DNA of 64,000 bases from positions 62,001 to 126,000 of the forward strand of contig NZ_JANLGQ010000005.1 in the NCBI RefSeq assembly GCF_026157065.1. The letters are read 5' to 3'. The DNA comes from Enterococcus sp. HY326 (GTDB lineage: Bacteria > Bacillota > Bacilli > Lactobacillales > Enterococcaceae). Of this stretch, positions 45,801-54,870 are shown piece by piece (positions within the stretch are counted from its first letter, which is position 1; every line of letters starts with the position of its first letter). Below the pieces are notes generated by a model, which searched no databases, was not told where the DNA came from, and worked only from the letters and a program-made list of their open reading frames with translations. A program made the translations under genes and the position numbers.

Positions 45801-46901
45801 ATGACATCTACTTTATCTGAAAGCTATCAACAAACCGCCTATAAAATTCGCGGCAGCGGTGAGCGAAAGGTTGGCTTATTGAAGGAGACTTTAGCCGAAA
45901 TTCCTGATGATACTCCCAGTGATATTTATGGCACGGGAGCCGTTATCGAAGATTTCCAAACAAAAATGGCTCAAGTCTTAGGCAAGCCTGCCGCAGTATT
46001 CTTTCCTAGCGGCACGATGGCCCAGCAAATCGGCCTGCGCTATTGGTGTGATCAAAAGCAAAATAAAAAAGTTGCTTATCATCCACTCGCTCACTTAGAA
46101 ATTCATGAGCAGGATGGCATTAAAAAGCTGATGGGCATTGAAACAATTCTGCTAGGGGAAAAAAATCGACTCTTTACCTTAGCCGATTTAAAAAAACTCG
46201 ATGAAAAATTTGCTTGTCTCTTGATTGAATTGCCCCAAAGAGAAATTGGCGGTCAATTGCCGAGTTTTTCCCAGCTAAAGGAAATCACTGATTACTGCCA
46301 TGAAAATGGCATCTATGTTCACTTGGATGGTGCTCGTTTGTGGGAATGTCTACCCTATTATCAAAAAACCGCTGCTGAAATCTGTGATCTATTTGACAGT
46401 GTCTATGTCTCTTTTTACAAAGGATTAAACGGGATTGCCGGCGCCATTTTGGCGGGGCCCACAGAACTGACGGAGGCCAGCAAAATCTGGAAGTGCCGCT
46501 ACGGCGGAGATTTAATCAGTCTTTATCCGTATATTCTTTCAGCCGATTATTTTTATGAGAAACATATTCAGCGCATGCCCCATTACTATCAGCAGGCTAA
46601 GCTTTTAGCAGAGAAATTTAATGGCGCCGCTAAAGTTTCCACGCTACCACAAGTCCCAGTGACCAATATGTTCCATCTGCATTTTGCAAAAAATTCTGAT
46701 GAAACAGCAGCCTTTCTAACAAAATTGCAAAATGAAACTGGCATTGGCATCACTGGAAATTTGACGGTGATCAGCGAAAATGAATGCGCCTGTGAAATTT
46801 CAATCGGCGAATCTTTGGATTTGATTCCGGCGGCAGCTTTAGCAGAATTGTTTACGCTATTACAAGACTTTGCAGGAGAGCAAACCGATGGCAAAATTTG
46901 A
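45801..46901 (+). CDS. Threonine aldolase-type PLP lyase
   Basis: 366 residues, beta-eliminating lyase family, PLP fold type I. The PLP lysine is in VSFYKGLNGIAG (family FSKGLxAPxG); other landmarks are FFPSGTMAQQIGLRYW and YVHLDGARLWE with the PLP-interacting Asp. Low-specificity threonine aldolases split threonine or allo-threonine to glycine and acetaldehyde, but the unusual Tyr before the lysine and the divergent middle part leave the substrate open. Overlaps the hydrolase gene by 14 bp. Confidence 0.8.
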   Translation: MTSTLSESYQQTAYKIRGSGERKVGLLKETLAEIPDDTPSDIYGTGAVIEDFQTKMAQVLGKPAAVFFPSGTMAQQIGLRYWCDQKQNKKVAYHPLAHLEIHEQDGIKKLMGIETILLGEKNRLFTLADLKKLDEKFACLLIELPQREIGGQLPSFSQLKEITDYCHENGIYVHLDGARLWECLPYYQKTAAEICDLFDSVYVSFYKGLNGIAGAILAGPTELTEASKIWKCRYGGDLISLYPYILSADYFYEKHIQRMPHYYQQAKLLAEKFNGAAKVSTLPQVPVTNMFHLHFAKNSDETAAFLTKLQNETGIGITGNLTVISENECACEISIGESLDLIPAAALAELFTLLQDFAGEQTDGKI

Positions 46902-47691
46902 AAATTTTCTGCATTATGAAATCATCGGCAGTGGACCGACTATTTATTTTCTTCACGGCTTAGGTATCGACTTAACTAGCATGAAGGTGATTTATGAGCC
47001 TTTTTTCAAAGGGCGGACCTTTCGGCGGGTCTATCTTGATTTGCCAGGCATGGGCCAATCTGAAATGCCAGCCGACCTTGAATCCTCTGATGATGTTCTG
47101 GCTTTACTATTGGCCTTCATTAAACAAGACAGTCCGCAGGAAAAATTCCAGCTCTGCGGCCATTCTTATGGCGGCTATCTCTGCTTGGCAATTGCCCAAG
47201 CAATGTCACAACAGGTTGATCAGCTTTTCTTGACGGCACCAGTTGTTGTCGCCAATAATCGCAACAGACAGATAGCACAGATTAAAACTAATTTATTAGA
47301 CAATTATGTTGATCCCCATCCTGCTTGGGAAAACTTTGCGGCAATGAATGTTAACATCAGCCAGCAGCACTGGCTTATCTATCAGCAGGCAATTTTACCG
47401 GGAGTCAGCCGCTTTAAAAGTGCGGCTTGGCATCAGATCCAATTTTCACCGGAAAATAAGTACACCCTAAGCATTGAAGCTGACATCCAAAAAAAATCAG
47501 ATGATTACCGTGGCACAATCCTCTTAGGAAAAAATGATGATGTCGTCGGTTTTCAACAACAGCTGAATTTGATTACTCCAACTAATCAATTGGAGGTCGC
47601 TATTCTCAATGACACCGGCCATAATGTTTTTATTGACAGCCCTGAAATGACTGCCTTTTATTTCGAACGATTTTTAACGCTGAGAAAATAA
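46888..47691 (+). CDS. Alpha/beta hydrolase
   Basis: 267 residues from the ATG at 46888 (AGGAGAG); coupled to the aldolase gene by overlap. Alpha/beta hydrolase fold: oxyanion region YFLHGLGIDLTS, nucleophile elbow LCGHSYGGYLCLA (Ser ~96), and C-terminal His in NDTGHNVFIDSP. No signal peptide. The substrate is unknown. Co-transcription with a PLP lyase suggests joint handling of one small metabolite, but this is inference. Confidence 0.85.
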   Translation: MAKFENFLHYEIIGSGPTIYFLHGLGIDLTSMKVIYEPFFKGRTFRRVYLDLPGMGQSEMPADLESSDDVLALLLAFIKQDSPQEKFQLCGHSYGGYLCLAIAQAMSQQVDQLFLTAPVVVANNRNRQIAQIKTNLLDNYVDPHPAWENFAAMNVNISQQHWLIYQQAILPGVSRFKSAAWHQIQFSPENKYTLSIEADIQKKSDDYRGTILLGKNDDVVGFQQQLNLITPTNQLEVAILNDTGHNVFIDSPEMTAFYFERFLTLRK

Positions 47692-47750
47692 AAAAAGTGC
47701 CAGCAAGCTCTTGACTTCAGAAATGAAATCTACGCTTGCTGGCGCTTTTT
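47692..47750. terminator. Bidirectional terminator between the hydrolase gene and cshA
   Basis: Arms AAAAAGTGCCAGCAAGC and GCTTGCTGGCGCTTTTT. Confidence 0.9.
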
Positions 47751-47760
47751 ATCTCGTTAA

Positions 47761-49323
47761 TTAATCGTTGTTTTTACGAATCGTGAAGCCGGAATTTTTC
47801 TTTTCGCCACGGGGAGCATTACTGCGGCGTTGTCCGCCTTTGTAATTATCCTTGTTGCCTTTATAGCCATCTTTGCTCTTGCCGCCGCCACGATAATTAT
47901 TTTCTCGACGATCACCGCCTCCGCCGCTGCGACGATTGCGATTGTTCTTGCCACCATAATTGCCGGAGCGTTTACCGCCTCCGCCGCCACCACGTTTTTG
48001 TGAAGGCAATGGACGTTCTGGAGTAATTTTAACTGGTACAGCATCACTTGGATCCTTCGCTAAGGTTTTAATCAGCAAGGCTGCCAAGTCTTGTGCAGAA
48101 TATTTTTCTAATAAACTATCTGCTGCTGGTAAGTAACGATCCAATCCGTTTTCGTCAAGCTTGGTTTCAATCGTTTCTAAGGCATTGCCTAATTGACCTT
48201 TGAAGGCTTCTTTTTCGGTTGGCGGACGCATTGGTGACATCCGTTTTTTCGTTAGTTCTTCAATCACATGCAAGTAACCCATTTCGTTTGGTGTTACAAA
48301 CGTTACGGAGATACCATCTTTACCGGCCCGACCTGTCCGACCAATCCGGTGAACATAGCTTTCAGGGTCTTGAGGAATATCATAATTGTAAACGTGGGTG
48401 ACGCCAGAAATATCTAAGCCCCGTGCTGCCACATCCGTTGCAACTAAGATATCTAAATTACCACTCTTAAATGAACGCAACACGCTCATCCGTTTTTGTT
48501 GTGACAAGTCGCCATGAATTCCTTCAGCTTTAAAGCCTCGTGCTTCTAAACCACGAGCCAACTCATCCACCCGACGTTTTGTCCGACCAAAGACAATTGT
48601 TAACTCAGGTGATTGGAAATCTAACAAACGAGTCATAATATCAAATTTTTCATAATCTTTAGCCCGCACATAGTATTGATCAATCAAATCAGCCGTCATT
48701 TCTTTGGCTTTGATTTGAACGTGCTCAGGATTTTTCATAAATTTAACGCCGATGTTTTTAATTGCTGGTGGCATTGTTGCTGAGAACAACAATGTTTGGC
48801 GTTCAGTCGGTACTTTTGAGATAATTTTTTCAATATCTTCTAGAAAGCCCATGTTCAGCATTTCATCTGCTTCATCCAACACTAAGGTTTGGACAGTATC
48901 TAATTTTAAAGTGTGGCGGTTGATATGGTCCAACATCCGACCAGGAGTTCCCACAACGATATGTGGACGATCCTTCAAGCCGCGGATTTGGCGACCGATA
49001 TCCGCTCCACCATAAACTGCTTGAACACGAATTTTTTTATCCCGGCCTAAGCGGAATAATTCTTCTTGGGTTTGAATCGCTAACTCACGGGTTGGCGCAA
49101 TTACTAAACCTTGTAAGATTTGATTTTTGGCATCGATTTTTTCTAACATTGGCAAACCAAAAGCGGCTGTTTTACCAGTACCTGTTTGAGCTTGACCAAT
49201 AACGTCTTTACCTTCTAATGCTAAGGGAATTGTTGCTTCTTGGATGGGGGTTGCTTCTTCAAAGCCTGAGCGTTCTACTGCGGTTAATAGTTCTGGGGAT
49301 AAATTTAGTTCTTTGAATTTCAA
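47761..49323 (-). CDS. cshA: DEAD-box RNA helicase CshA
   Basis: 520 residues, TTG start with AGGAGGC upstream. All helicase motifs are present: Q motif, [14 protein letters not shown] (I), VLDEADEML (II), LFSATMP (III), and [13 protein letters not shown] (VI). The C-terminal tail (~430-520) is rich in Gly, Arg, Asn and Lys, as in CshA proteins that bind RNA and the degradosome. Acts in mRNA turnover, ribosome assembly and cold adaptation. Has its own promoter inside the end of murF and a leader of ~360 nt. Confidence 0.95.
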   Translation of the reverse strand: MKFKELNLSPELLTAVERSGFEEATPIQEATIPLALEGKDVIGQAQTGTGKTAAFGLPMLEKIDAKNQILQGLVIAPTRELAIQTQEELFRLGRDKKIRVQAVYGGADIGRQIRGLKDRPHIVVGTPGRMLDHINRHTLKLDTVQTLVLDEADEMLNMGFLEDIEKIISKVPTERQTLLFSATMPPAIKNIGVKFMKNPEHVQIKAKEMTADLIDQYYVRAKDYEKFDIMTRLLDFQSPELTIVFGRTKRRVDELARGLEARGFKAEGIHGDLSQQKRMSVLRSFKSGNLDILVATDVAARGLDISGVTHVYNYDIPQDPESYVHRIGRTGRAGKDGISVTFVTPNEMGYLHVIEELTKKRMSPMRPPTEKEAFKGQLGNALETIETKLDENGLDRYLPAADSLLEKYSAQDLAALLIKTLAKDPSDAVPVKITPERPLPSQKRGGGGGGKRSGNYGGKNNRNRRSGGGGDRRENNYRGGGKSKDGYKGNKDNYKGGQRRSNAPRGEKKNSGFTIRKNND

Positions 49324-49686
49324 ATATAAAGCCTCCTAGTTTTTCTTTGTTCATGGAAATTGAGGCCAACGAAAGTTCGTCTCCACCCCTCAGCTGCTGC
49401 TAAGTCAGGCGCCTCTTTTCATGATGAATTTTTTCCAGAAAAAGATATAAACAAAGGAAAGGACCTGTAACAAAAGCCACTGGCTATTGCATCAGGTCTC
49501 TCTTCCGAACAAAGGATGAGCTTAAAAGTAGTTTATGGCAAGAACAGCTTCATCTGTCCTCTGTCTCAACTAGCAAATCGACTACTTCGAGCTGTTTGAA
49601 GCTTGAGCATGGACTGCTTATCTCAACCTATCATTTATCATTTATCAAAAAGATTTAAACTTTTGCTATCATTTCTTTTTCTGCAA
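49324..49686 (-). promoter_or_regulatory. Long structured 5' leader of cshA
   Basis: From the predicted start site to the TTG codon. Contains a hairpin GACCTG..AGCCA/TGGCT..CAGGTC followed by a pyrimidine-rich stretch (attenuator-like, ~49462-49500). Nearer the start codon is a branched structure closed by GAGGC/GCCTC with inner stems CTTAGC/GCTGAG and ACGAA/TTCGT. Long leaders are known to control cold-shock helicase genes in other bacteria. Confidence 0.4.
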
Positions 49687-49692
49687 TGCCAC

Positions 49693-49721
49693 ATTATAAC
49701 ACAGGAAAGCTTGTTTTTCAA
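49693..49721 (-). promoter_or_regulatory. cshA promoter
   Basis: Minus strand: -35 TTGAAA (49716-49721), 17-bp spacer, -10 TATAAT (49693-49698). The -35 overlaps the murF stop codon. Confidence 0.75.
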
Positions 49722-51094
49722 TCTATTTCCTTTTTATTTTCAGAAACTTTCAAGGCATCGACGACTTGATTCAAGTGCATACCGTTGCTGGCCTTCAATA
49801 ACAACGTATCTCTTGGCTGCAAATTCTCCTGCAGCGTTTGAATTAATTGCGTCATATCTTCTGCAATATATGTCAGCGCCAAATTAGGATAGACGGCATT
49901 CAATTTTTCTGCCAAGACTTGCATTTCAGGACCAAATAAAAAGACTTCTTGAATTTTTTCCGGGTTAATATGCTCCGCCATTGCCGCGTGCATCGCCGGT
50001 GAATCTTTTCCTAAAGAGAGCATGTCTCCCAACAAAACTTTTTTGGCACCTTCTTGTGGTAATTCAGCAAAAGTATCTAAGACTAAGGCCATCGCCGTTG
50101 GATTAGCATTGTAAACATCACTCAATAAATCCGCACCGTTTTCCGCCTTCAGCCATTGCGTGCGATTTTGCGTCAATTGAAAGTCAGCTAAACCTTGGCG
50201 GATTTCTTCATCACTTAAACCAAACCACTGCCCGATGCCATAAGCAATCAGTGCATTGGTGACATTGTATGCTCCTAGTACAGGTATTTCAAAAATTTCG
50301 TCATTGATACTGAAAATTGTTTTATGGGCCTGCTCCGCTAAAATTTTACCGGCAATCACCCCTTCTTCAATTCCAAAAGTGGTGACCGTCTGCATAATTT
50401 TACGAGTCAAAGGCGTCAACAGCGGTTCATTATATGGAATCAACAGCAAGCCATCTTCGTTTAAATTCTCAGCGATTTCCATTTTCGCTTGGGCAATACC
50501 CTCCCGAGAGCCAAGGTTTTCAATGTGGGCTTCCCCAATCATGGTAATTGCCGCCACATCCGGCTCAGCAATTTCAGAAAGCAGAGCAATTTCACCTGCG
50601 TGATCCATGCCCATTTCCAAAATAATTTTTTCCGTTGCTTCCGGCATTTGTAAAACCGTGTAAGGCAGCCCAATATTATTATTATAATTCCCTTGGGTTT
50701 TATAGGTTTGATATTTTTTAGCCAGAACAGCTTCGGTCATATCCTTGGTGGTGGTTTTGCCGTTGCTGCCGGTAATGGCAATCACGTCAGGATTAATCAC
50801 CGCTAAATAATAAGTCGCCAAAATTTGCAGTGCCTGCAGGACGTCCGCAACTTGGATAATCGCTAATCCGCTAGGGGCCTCCGTGAGATCACGACTCCAA
50901 AAAGTTGCAGTTGCACCATTTGCTTTGGCCATCTCGACAAATTCATGACCGTCCCGTTGACCAGCCAACGGGACAAACAATCCCCCTGGTTTAATTTTGC
51001 GACTGTCAAATTCAAGACTGGTTACGATAGCTGTTTCCTCATTCACCGCAACGCCATTAACCGCCTGGGCAATTTCCTGAACTGTAAATTTCAT
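49718..51094 (-). CDS. murF: UDP-N-acetylmuramoyl-tripeptide-D-alanyl-D-alanine ligase
   Basis: 458 residues. Mur ligase fold: N-terminal UDP-binding domain (~1-95), ATP-binding domain with AITGSNGKTTTKD, and C-terminal domain. Adds the D-Ala-D-Ala made by Ddl to the muramoyl tripeptide. The ATG is preceded by AAGGAGCGAGTTAC, which is itself the end of the first unit of a tandem repeat array. Normally murF follows ddl closely; here 1.16 kb of non-coding DNA separates them. Confidence 0.96.
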   Translation of the reverse strand: MKFTVQEIAQAVNGVAVNEETAIVTSLEFDSRKIKPGGLFVPLAGQRDGHEFVEMAKANGATATFWSRDLTEAPSGLAIIQVADVLQALQILATYYLAVINPDVIAITGSNGKTTTKDMTEAVLAKKYQTYKTQGNYNNNIGLPYTVLQMPEATEKIILEMGMDHAGEIALLSEIAEPDVAAITMIGEAHIENLGSREGIAQAKMEIAENLNEDGLLLIPYNEPLLTPLTRKIMQTVTTFGIEEGVIAGKILAEQAHKTIFSINDEIFEIPVLGAYNVTNALIAYGIGQWFGLSDEEIRQGLADFQLTQNRTQWLKAENGADLLSDVYNANPTAMALVLDTFAELPQEGAKKVLLGDMLSLGKDSPAMHAAMAEHINPEKIQEVFLFGPEMQVLAEKLNAVYPNLALTYIAEDMTQLIQTLQENLQPRDTLLLKASNGMHLNQVVDALKVSENKKEID

Positions 51095-51096
51095 GT

Positions 51097-51934
51097 AACT
51101 CGCTCCTTACTCGTATTAAGGTATTAATTTTCTTGAAGAAAATTAGTTTGATGCTCGTGCCGTATACGATTCCGTTAGACTACATCATTTGTTGCCTTGC
51201 ATAAAACCAGATGATGCTTCCTATTTGCTAGAAAACTGCTAAAAACGGAACTCGCATCCTTACTCGTTTCAAAGTAATAATTTTCGTGCCGAAAATTAGT
51301 TTGATGCTCCTGCCGTATACGATTCCGTTATACTACATCATTTGTTGTCTTGCATAAAACCAGATGATGCTTTCTATTTGCTAGAAAACTGCTAAAAACG
51401 GAACTCGCATCCTTACTCGTATTAAGGTATTAATTTTCGTGCCGAAAATTAGTTTGATGCTCCTGCCGTATACGATTCCGTTATACTACATCATTTGTTG
51501 CCTTGTATAAAACCAGATGATGCTTTCTATTTGCTAGAAAACCGTCAAAACGGAACTCGCATCCTTACTCGTATTAAGGTACTAATTTTCGTGAAGAAAA
51601 TTGGTTTGATGCTCGTGCCGTATAGGATTCCGTTAAACTGCATCATTTGTTGCCTTGCATAAAACCAGATGATGCTTTCTATTTGCTAGAAAACCGTCAA
51701 AACGGAACTCGCATCCTTACTCGTATTAAGGTACTAATTTTCGTGCCGAAAATTAGTTTGATGCTCCTGCCGTATACGATTCCGTTAAACTACATCATTT
51801 GTTGCCTTGTGTAAAAGACAAAAGTTGATTTCTATTTGCTAGAAAACTGCCGAAAACGGAACTCGCATCCTTACTCGTATTAAGGTACTAATTTTCGTGC
51901 CGAAAATTAGTTTGATGCTCCTGCCGTATAGGAT
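51097..51934. repeat. Tandem array of 5.5 units of a ~152-bp structured repeat
   Basis: Units start at 51097, 51249, 51402, 51554, 51706 and 51860 (last partial), recognised by AACTCGC..CCTTACTCGT. Each unit can form hairpin A (up to ACTAATTTTCG/CGAAAATTAGT), hairpin B (CATCATTTG/CAGATGATG), hairpin C (TTTCTA/TAGAAA) and a closing stem TTCCGTT/AACGGAA around B and C. In unit 1 the closing pair of hairpin A changes from G-C to T-A together, so the stem is kept. Unit 1 contains the murF Shine-Dalgarno sequence. No open reading frame is conserved between units. Confidence 0.92.
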
Positions 51935-52089
51935 GTCGCTTAATTGGTAATCCTCTTAGAAGAATTTTAAACGACAATTTCATATAAGAGAACCTTAGGC
52001 AATTCTTGCGTGTTTTGTTAAAGTGCTAGTCTGCTTAACATAGTTGAAAAATTTCAGCTAACTTAACCCGCTAGCAGTCGAACAAAAGA

Positions 52090-52133
52090 CAAGGTTTGCG
52101 GCATAAGCCCAGGGCCTTATGTCACAAACCTTG
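52090..52133 (-). terminator. Terminator-like hairpin after ddl
   Basis: 18-bp arms, CAAGGTTTGCGGCATAAG and CTTATGTCACAAACCTTG, with two imperfect pairs; the minus strand continues TCTTTTGTTC. The stretches 51935-52089 and 52134-52253 show nothing else. Confidence 0.6.
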
Positions 52134-52253
52134 ATTAAATCTGAATTGGAAAATCCAGTTACGGTTGGCATTAAGCTCAAGAAAACATTACAGCTCTTTG
52201 CTTGTAAATGCAAATTTGCTGAGATATTTTTGTCTTTGCACACTTCCCGCTAC

Positions 52254-53297
52254 CTATTCAAAAAAATTCTGACGCTGTTTAAAACGATTTAAGCCTAATT
52301 GAATTAGCTCTTCAATTAAGTCGCTGTATTTGACGCCCATATTTTCCCACAGCAAAGGGTACATGCTGAATTGGGTGAAGCCAGGCATCGTATTTAATTC
52401 ATTTAAAAATAATTCGTTTTGAGCCGTCAAGAAAAAATCGCAGCGGCTTAAACCGGCGCCGCCTAGCATTACATAAGCTTTTTCAGCGTAAGAGCGGGCT
52501 TTGGCAGCAACCTCCGGCGGCACCTGAGCGGGAATCGCCATCTCAATTTTATTGTCGATATATTTTGAATCATAATCATAAAAGGCCACATCTTTTACAA
52601 TTTCCCCCGGCAAAGTGGTGCGCACATCTTCATTTCCTAAAATAGCTACTTCAATTTCACGGGCTTCAATCCCTTGTTCGACGATAACGCGGGAATCGTA
52701 TTGATAAGCCTCCAATAGACCTTTTTGTAACTCTTGACGATTTTCCGCCTTTGAAATGCCGACGCTAGAGCCTAGATTGGCTGGCTTAATAAACATCGGA
52801 TACAACAAAGCTCCTTCACATTCATCAAAAACCTGCTTAGGATTTTCCTTCCATTGAGACGCCAACACTGAGACATAAGGAACTTGAGGAATTCCCGCCG
52901 CCTGCAGAACATATTTGGTCATAATTTTATCCATCGCTGTGGCGCTCGTCATCACACCGGCGCCAATATAAGGCATGTTCAAGGTTTCCAAAAATCCTTG
53001 AATTGTTCCGTCTTCGCCGTTAGGACCGTGAAGAACTGGAAAAACAATTCCATTTTCATCTTTAATCATACCAGGGTTTATTTCTTCGCCATTATTTAGC
53101 GCAACCAAGTCCAATTCAGCTGCCGTTTCAGGTGCCTCAGTTAATAAAGGTCCCTTCAACCATTGGCCCTGCTTGGTAATCATCACCAGCTGCACTTGAT
53201 AATAATTGAAATAAATTGCGTTGAGTACTGAAAAAGCGGACATGATTGAGACATCATGCTCGGCACTTTTTCCTCCATATAATAAATAAATTTTCAA
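52254..53297 (-). CDS. ddl: D-alanine-D-alanine ligase
   Basis: 347 residues, TTG start with GGAGGAAA upstream. ATP-grasp fold: LLYGGKSAEHDVSIMSA, HGPNGEDGTIQG, FIKPANLGSSVGISKA, and NELNTMPGFTQFSMYP. The omega loop reads FYDYDSKY, with Tyr where D-Ala-D-lactate ligases have Phe, so it should make D-Ala-D-Ala and not confer intrinsic vancomycin resistance. Upstream of murF in the same direction but separated by a terminator-like hairpin and a tandem repeat array. Confidence 0.96.
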   Translation of the reverse strand: MKIYLLYGGKSAEHDVSIMSAFSVLNAIYFNYYQVQLVMITKQGQWLKGPLLTEAPETAAELDLVALNNGEEINPGMIKDENGIVFPVLHGPNGEDGTIQGFLETLNMPYIGAGVMTSATAMDKIMTKYVLQAAGIPQVPYVSVLASQWKENPKQVFDECEGALLYPMFIKPANLGSSVGISKAENRQELQKGLLEAYQYDSRVIVEQGIEAREIEVAILGNEDVRTTLPGEIVKDVAFYDYDSKYIDNKIEMAIPAQVPPEVAAKARSYAEKAYVMLGGAGLSRCDFFLTAQNELFLNELNTMPGFTQFSMYPLLWENMGVKYSDLIEELIQLGLNRFKQRQNFFE

Positions 53298-53392
53298 AAC
53301 GAGATTTCCTCCAGTCTCGATTCAATTTTTAACTTTGAATCTGCGTAAGTTCACCATATTCTACCATAAAAGTTTTTCTGCTTCAGAAAAAT

Positions 53393-53839
53393 TTATTGCT
53401 CTGGAAGTAAAATATTTGACAGAGCTTGGCGGAAGTGTTGACGGTCTTCTTTGCTGTAAGGCTTAGGGCCTTTTGTGCGGCCGCCTGCTTGCCGGACCTT
53501 TGCACCATAATAGCGGGCCTCCAACATATTTTCAATATTTTGCTGGGTGAATTCCAAACCGGTTTGGTGTAAGACACGAACACCTTTCCCTAAAACTAGC
53601 GAAGCCAGTCCGTAATCTTGAGTGATTAAGAGATCGCCTTTTTGAATCAAGCCGACAATTTTGAAATCCGCTGAATCTAAACCTTTGTCAACATAGACAA
53701 TTGAGACAAAATCCGGATATTTTTTTTCAGTATAGTGATCAACACTGGTGACAATCGTCACAAAAAAGCCAGCCTGCCCCGCCAGCTCAATCACATCATC
53801 TTTGACTGGCGATCCATCGCCGTCGATAAAAATCTGCAT
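53393..53839 (-). CDS. YaiI/YqxD-family (DUF188) protein
   Basis: 148 residues. NYN/PIN-like fold: the N-terminal IFIDGDGSPVKDDVIELA and the conserved DLLITQDYGLASLVLGKG; C-terminal GGRTKGPKPYSKEDRQHFRQAL. Putative metal-dependent nuclease, function unproven. RBS GAGGTG. Stands alone after the ddl start region. Confidence 0.88.
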   Translation of the reverse strand: MQIFIDGDGSPVKDDVIELAGQAGFFVTIVTSVDHYTEKKYPDFVSIVYVDKGLDSADFKIVGLIQKGDLLITQDYGLASLVLGKGVRVLHQTGLEFTQQNIENMLEARYYGAKVRQAGGRTKGPKPYSKEDRQHFRQALSNILLPEQ

Positions 53840-54109
53840 ATGGCACCTCTTATAAGTAGTAATTTCCTCAAATAAAAAACATAGATATTATAAATTAAAT
53901 AACACGATAAAATTATTTTTAATTTTTTCAATCAAAATTCACTATAGCGTTTTGAATATTTTTGATAATTTGAAAAACAAGAATACAAAAAAAGTTCATT
54001 CTTTTTAGTGGCAAAAAATGTCCATAAACAAAAATCAATCTCTGGAGAAAAGATAAATTCAACTAACCCACCAAAATTTGTTTCAACTAAGAAATTATCT
54101 GAAACAAAA

Positions 54110-54140
54110 AAACACAACCACCGAAAAAGGCAGTTGTGTT
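54110..54140 (-). terminator. Orphan terminator, possibly of an unannotated RNA
   Basis: Minus strand AACACAACTGCC/GGTGGTTGTGTT stem followed by TTTTTTT. It lies ~225 bp past the GNAT stop, farther than expected. The 525-bp gap 53840-54364 otherwise has only an AT-rich stretch with a doubtful open frame. The terminator may end the GNAT-udk operon transcript or a separate small RNA. Confidence 0.65.
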
Positions 54141-54364
54141 CCCGCAATAAAATTTCCCTGAAATAAATCAGCAAAACTTTAGACAGTTCTTTCTCCACAA
54201 AATTCCCTGTCCAGTACGGCTGCAATCCGGCAGCTGTCAAAAGACTTGTACTCCTGCTGTCAATTCGCTATTTTGAACAAATTAAACAAGACTAATGTCT
54301 TACAAAAAATGTCATAGCTTACTCGACTCGTCGCATAAGATAGACTGTAACACAAATAGCCCTA

Positions 54365-54859
54365 CTAATCTAGGCTTTTTTCGAAAATATAATCTTCCAT
54401 TACAAAACCGACGCCAATTTCATCCACCTGCGTCTTGATTAATTGAAAGCCTTTATGTTGATAGACCGCAACAGCTTGCTGGTTGTGCTGATTTACCCGC
54501 AAGTATAATTTTTTTATACCGGCTTTTCTAGCCACCTCTTCATACCATGCGAATAATTCAGAGGATAAGCCTTGTCCGCGAGAAGCCGCCTTCAAATAAA
54601 TCTTGCTGAGATATAATTGCTCCCCTTGAAAATCAAAAGCTGTGTAGCCAACGACTTTTTCTTGGTTGAATAATAAGTAATATTCAACACCTCTAGCAAT
54701 TTCAGCTAAAATATTTTCTTTGGACTGATAAGTTTGCAACATATAAGTTACTTGCTCCGCACCAATAATTGGCGTAAAGACCTCTTGCCAAATTTCTTGC
54801 AATTCCGGCAGCAACTGCGTTACCTCCGCCGGCGTTTGAACTCTTTTTTTCACTAGCAT
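54365..54859 (-). CDS. GNAT N-acetyltransferase
   Basis: 164 residues. Single GNAT domain with acetyl-CoA site LSKIYLKAASRGQGLSSELFAW (R/QxxGxG/A pattern) and the C-terminal LYLRVNQHNQQAVAVYQHKGF. RBS TAGGAGG. Last gene of the string udk-oxidoreductase-GNAT (11-bp gap to the oxidoreductase). The target amine is unknown. Confidence 0.9.
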   Translation of the reverse strand: MLVKKRVQTPAEVTQLLPELQEIWQEVFTPIIGAEQVTYMLQTYQSKENILAEIARGVEYYLLFNQEKVVGYTAFDFQGEQLYLSKIYLKAASRGQGLSSELFAWYEEVARKAGIKKLYLRVNQHNQQAVAVYQHKGFQLIKTQVDEIGVGFVMEDYIFEKSLD

Positions 54860-54870
54860 AATCGTGCCTC

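Noticed and set aside
49324-49686. cshA leader considered as T-box
   Set aside because: The essential GGTGGTACCACG-like motif is absent.
51097-51934. Array first considered as CRISPR
   Set aside because: The whole ~152-bp unit repeats; there are no short repeats with unique spacers and no cas genes.
53932-54240. Open frame of 102 codons on the minus strand
   Set aside because: TTG start without RBS, very AT-rich second half, and the frame runs straight through a strong terminator hairpin.
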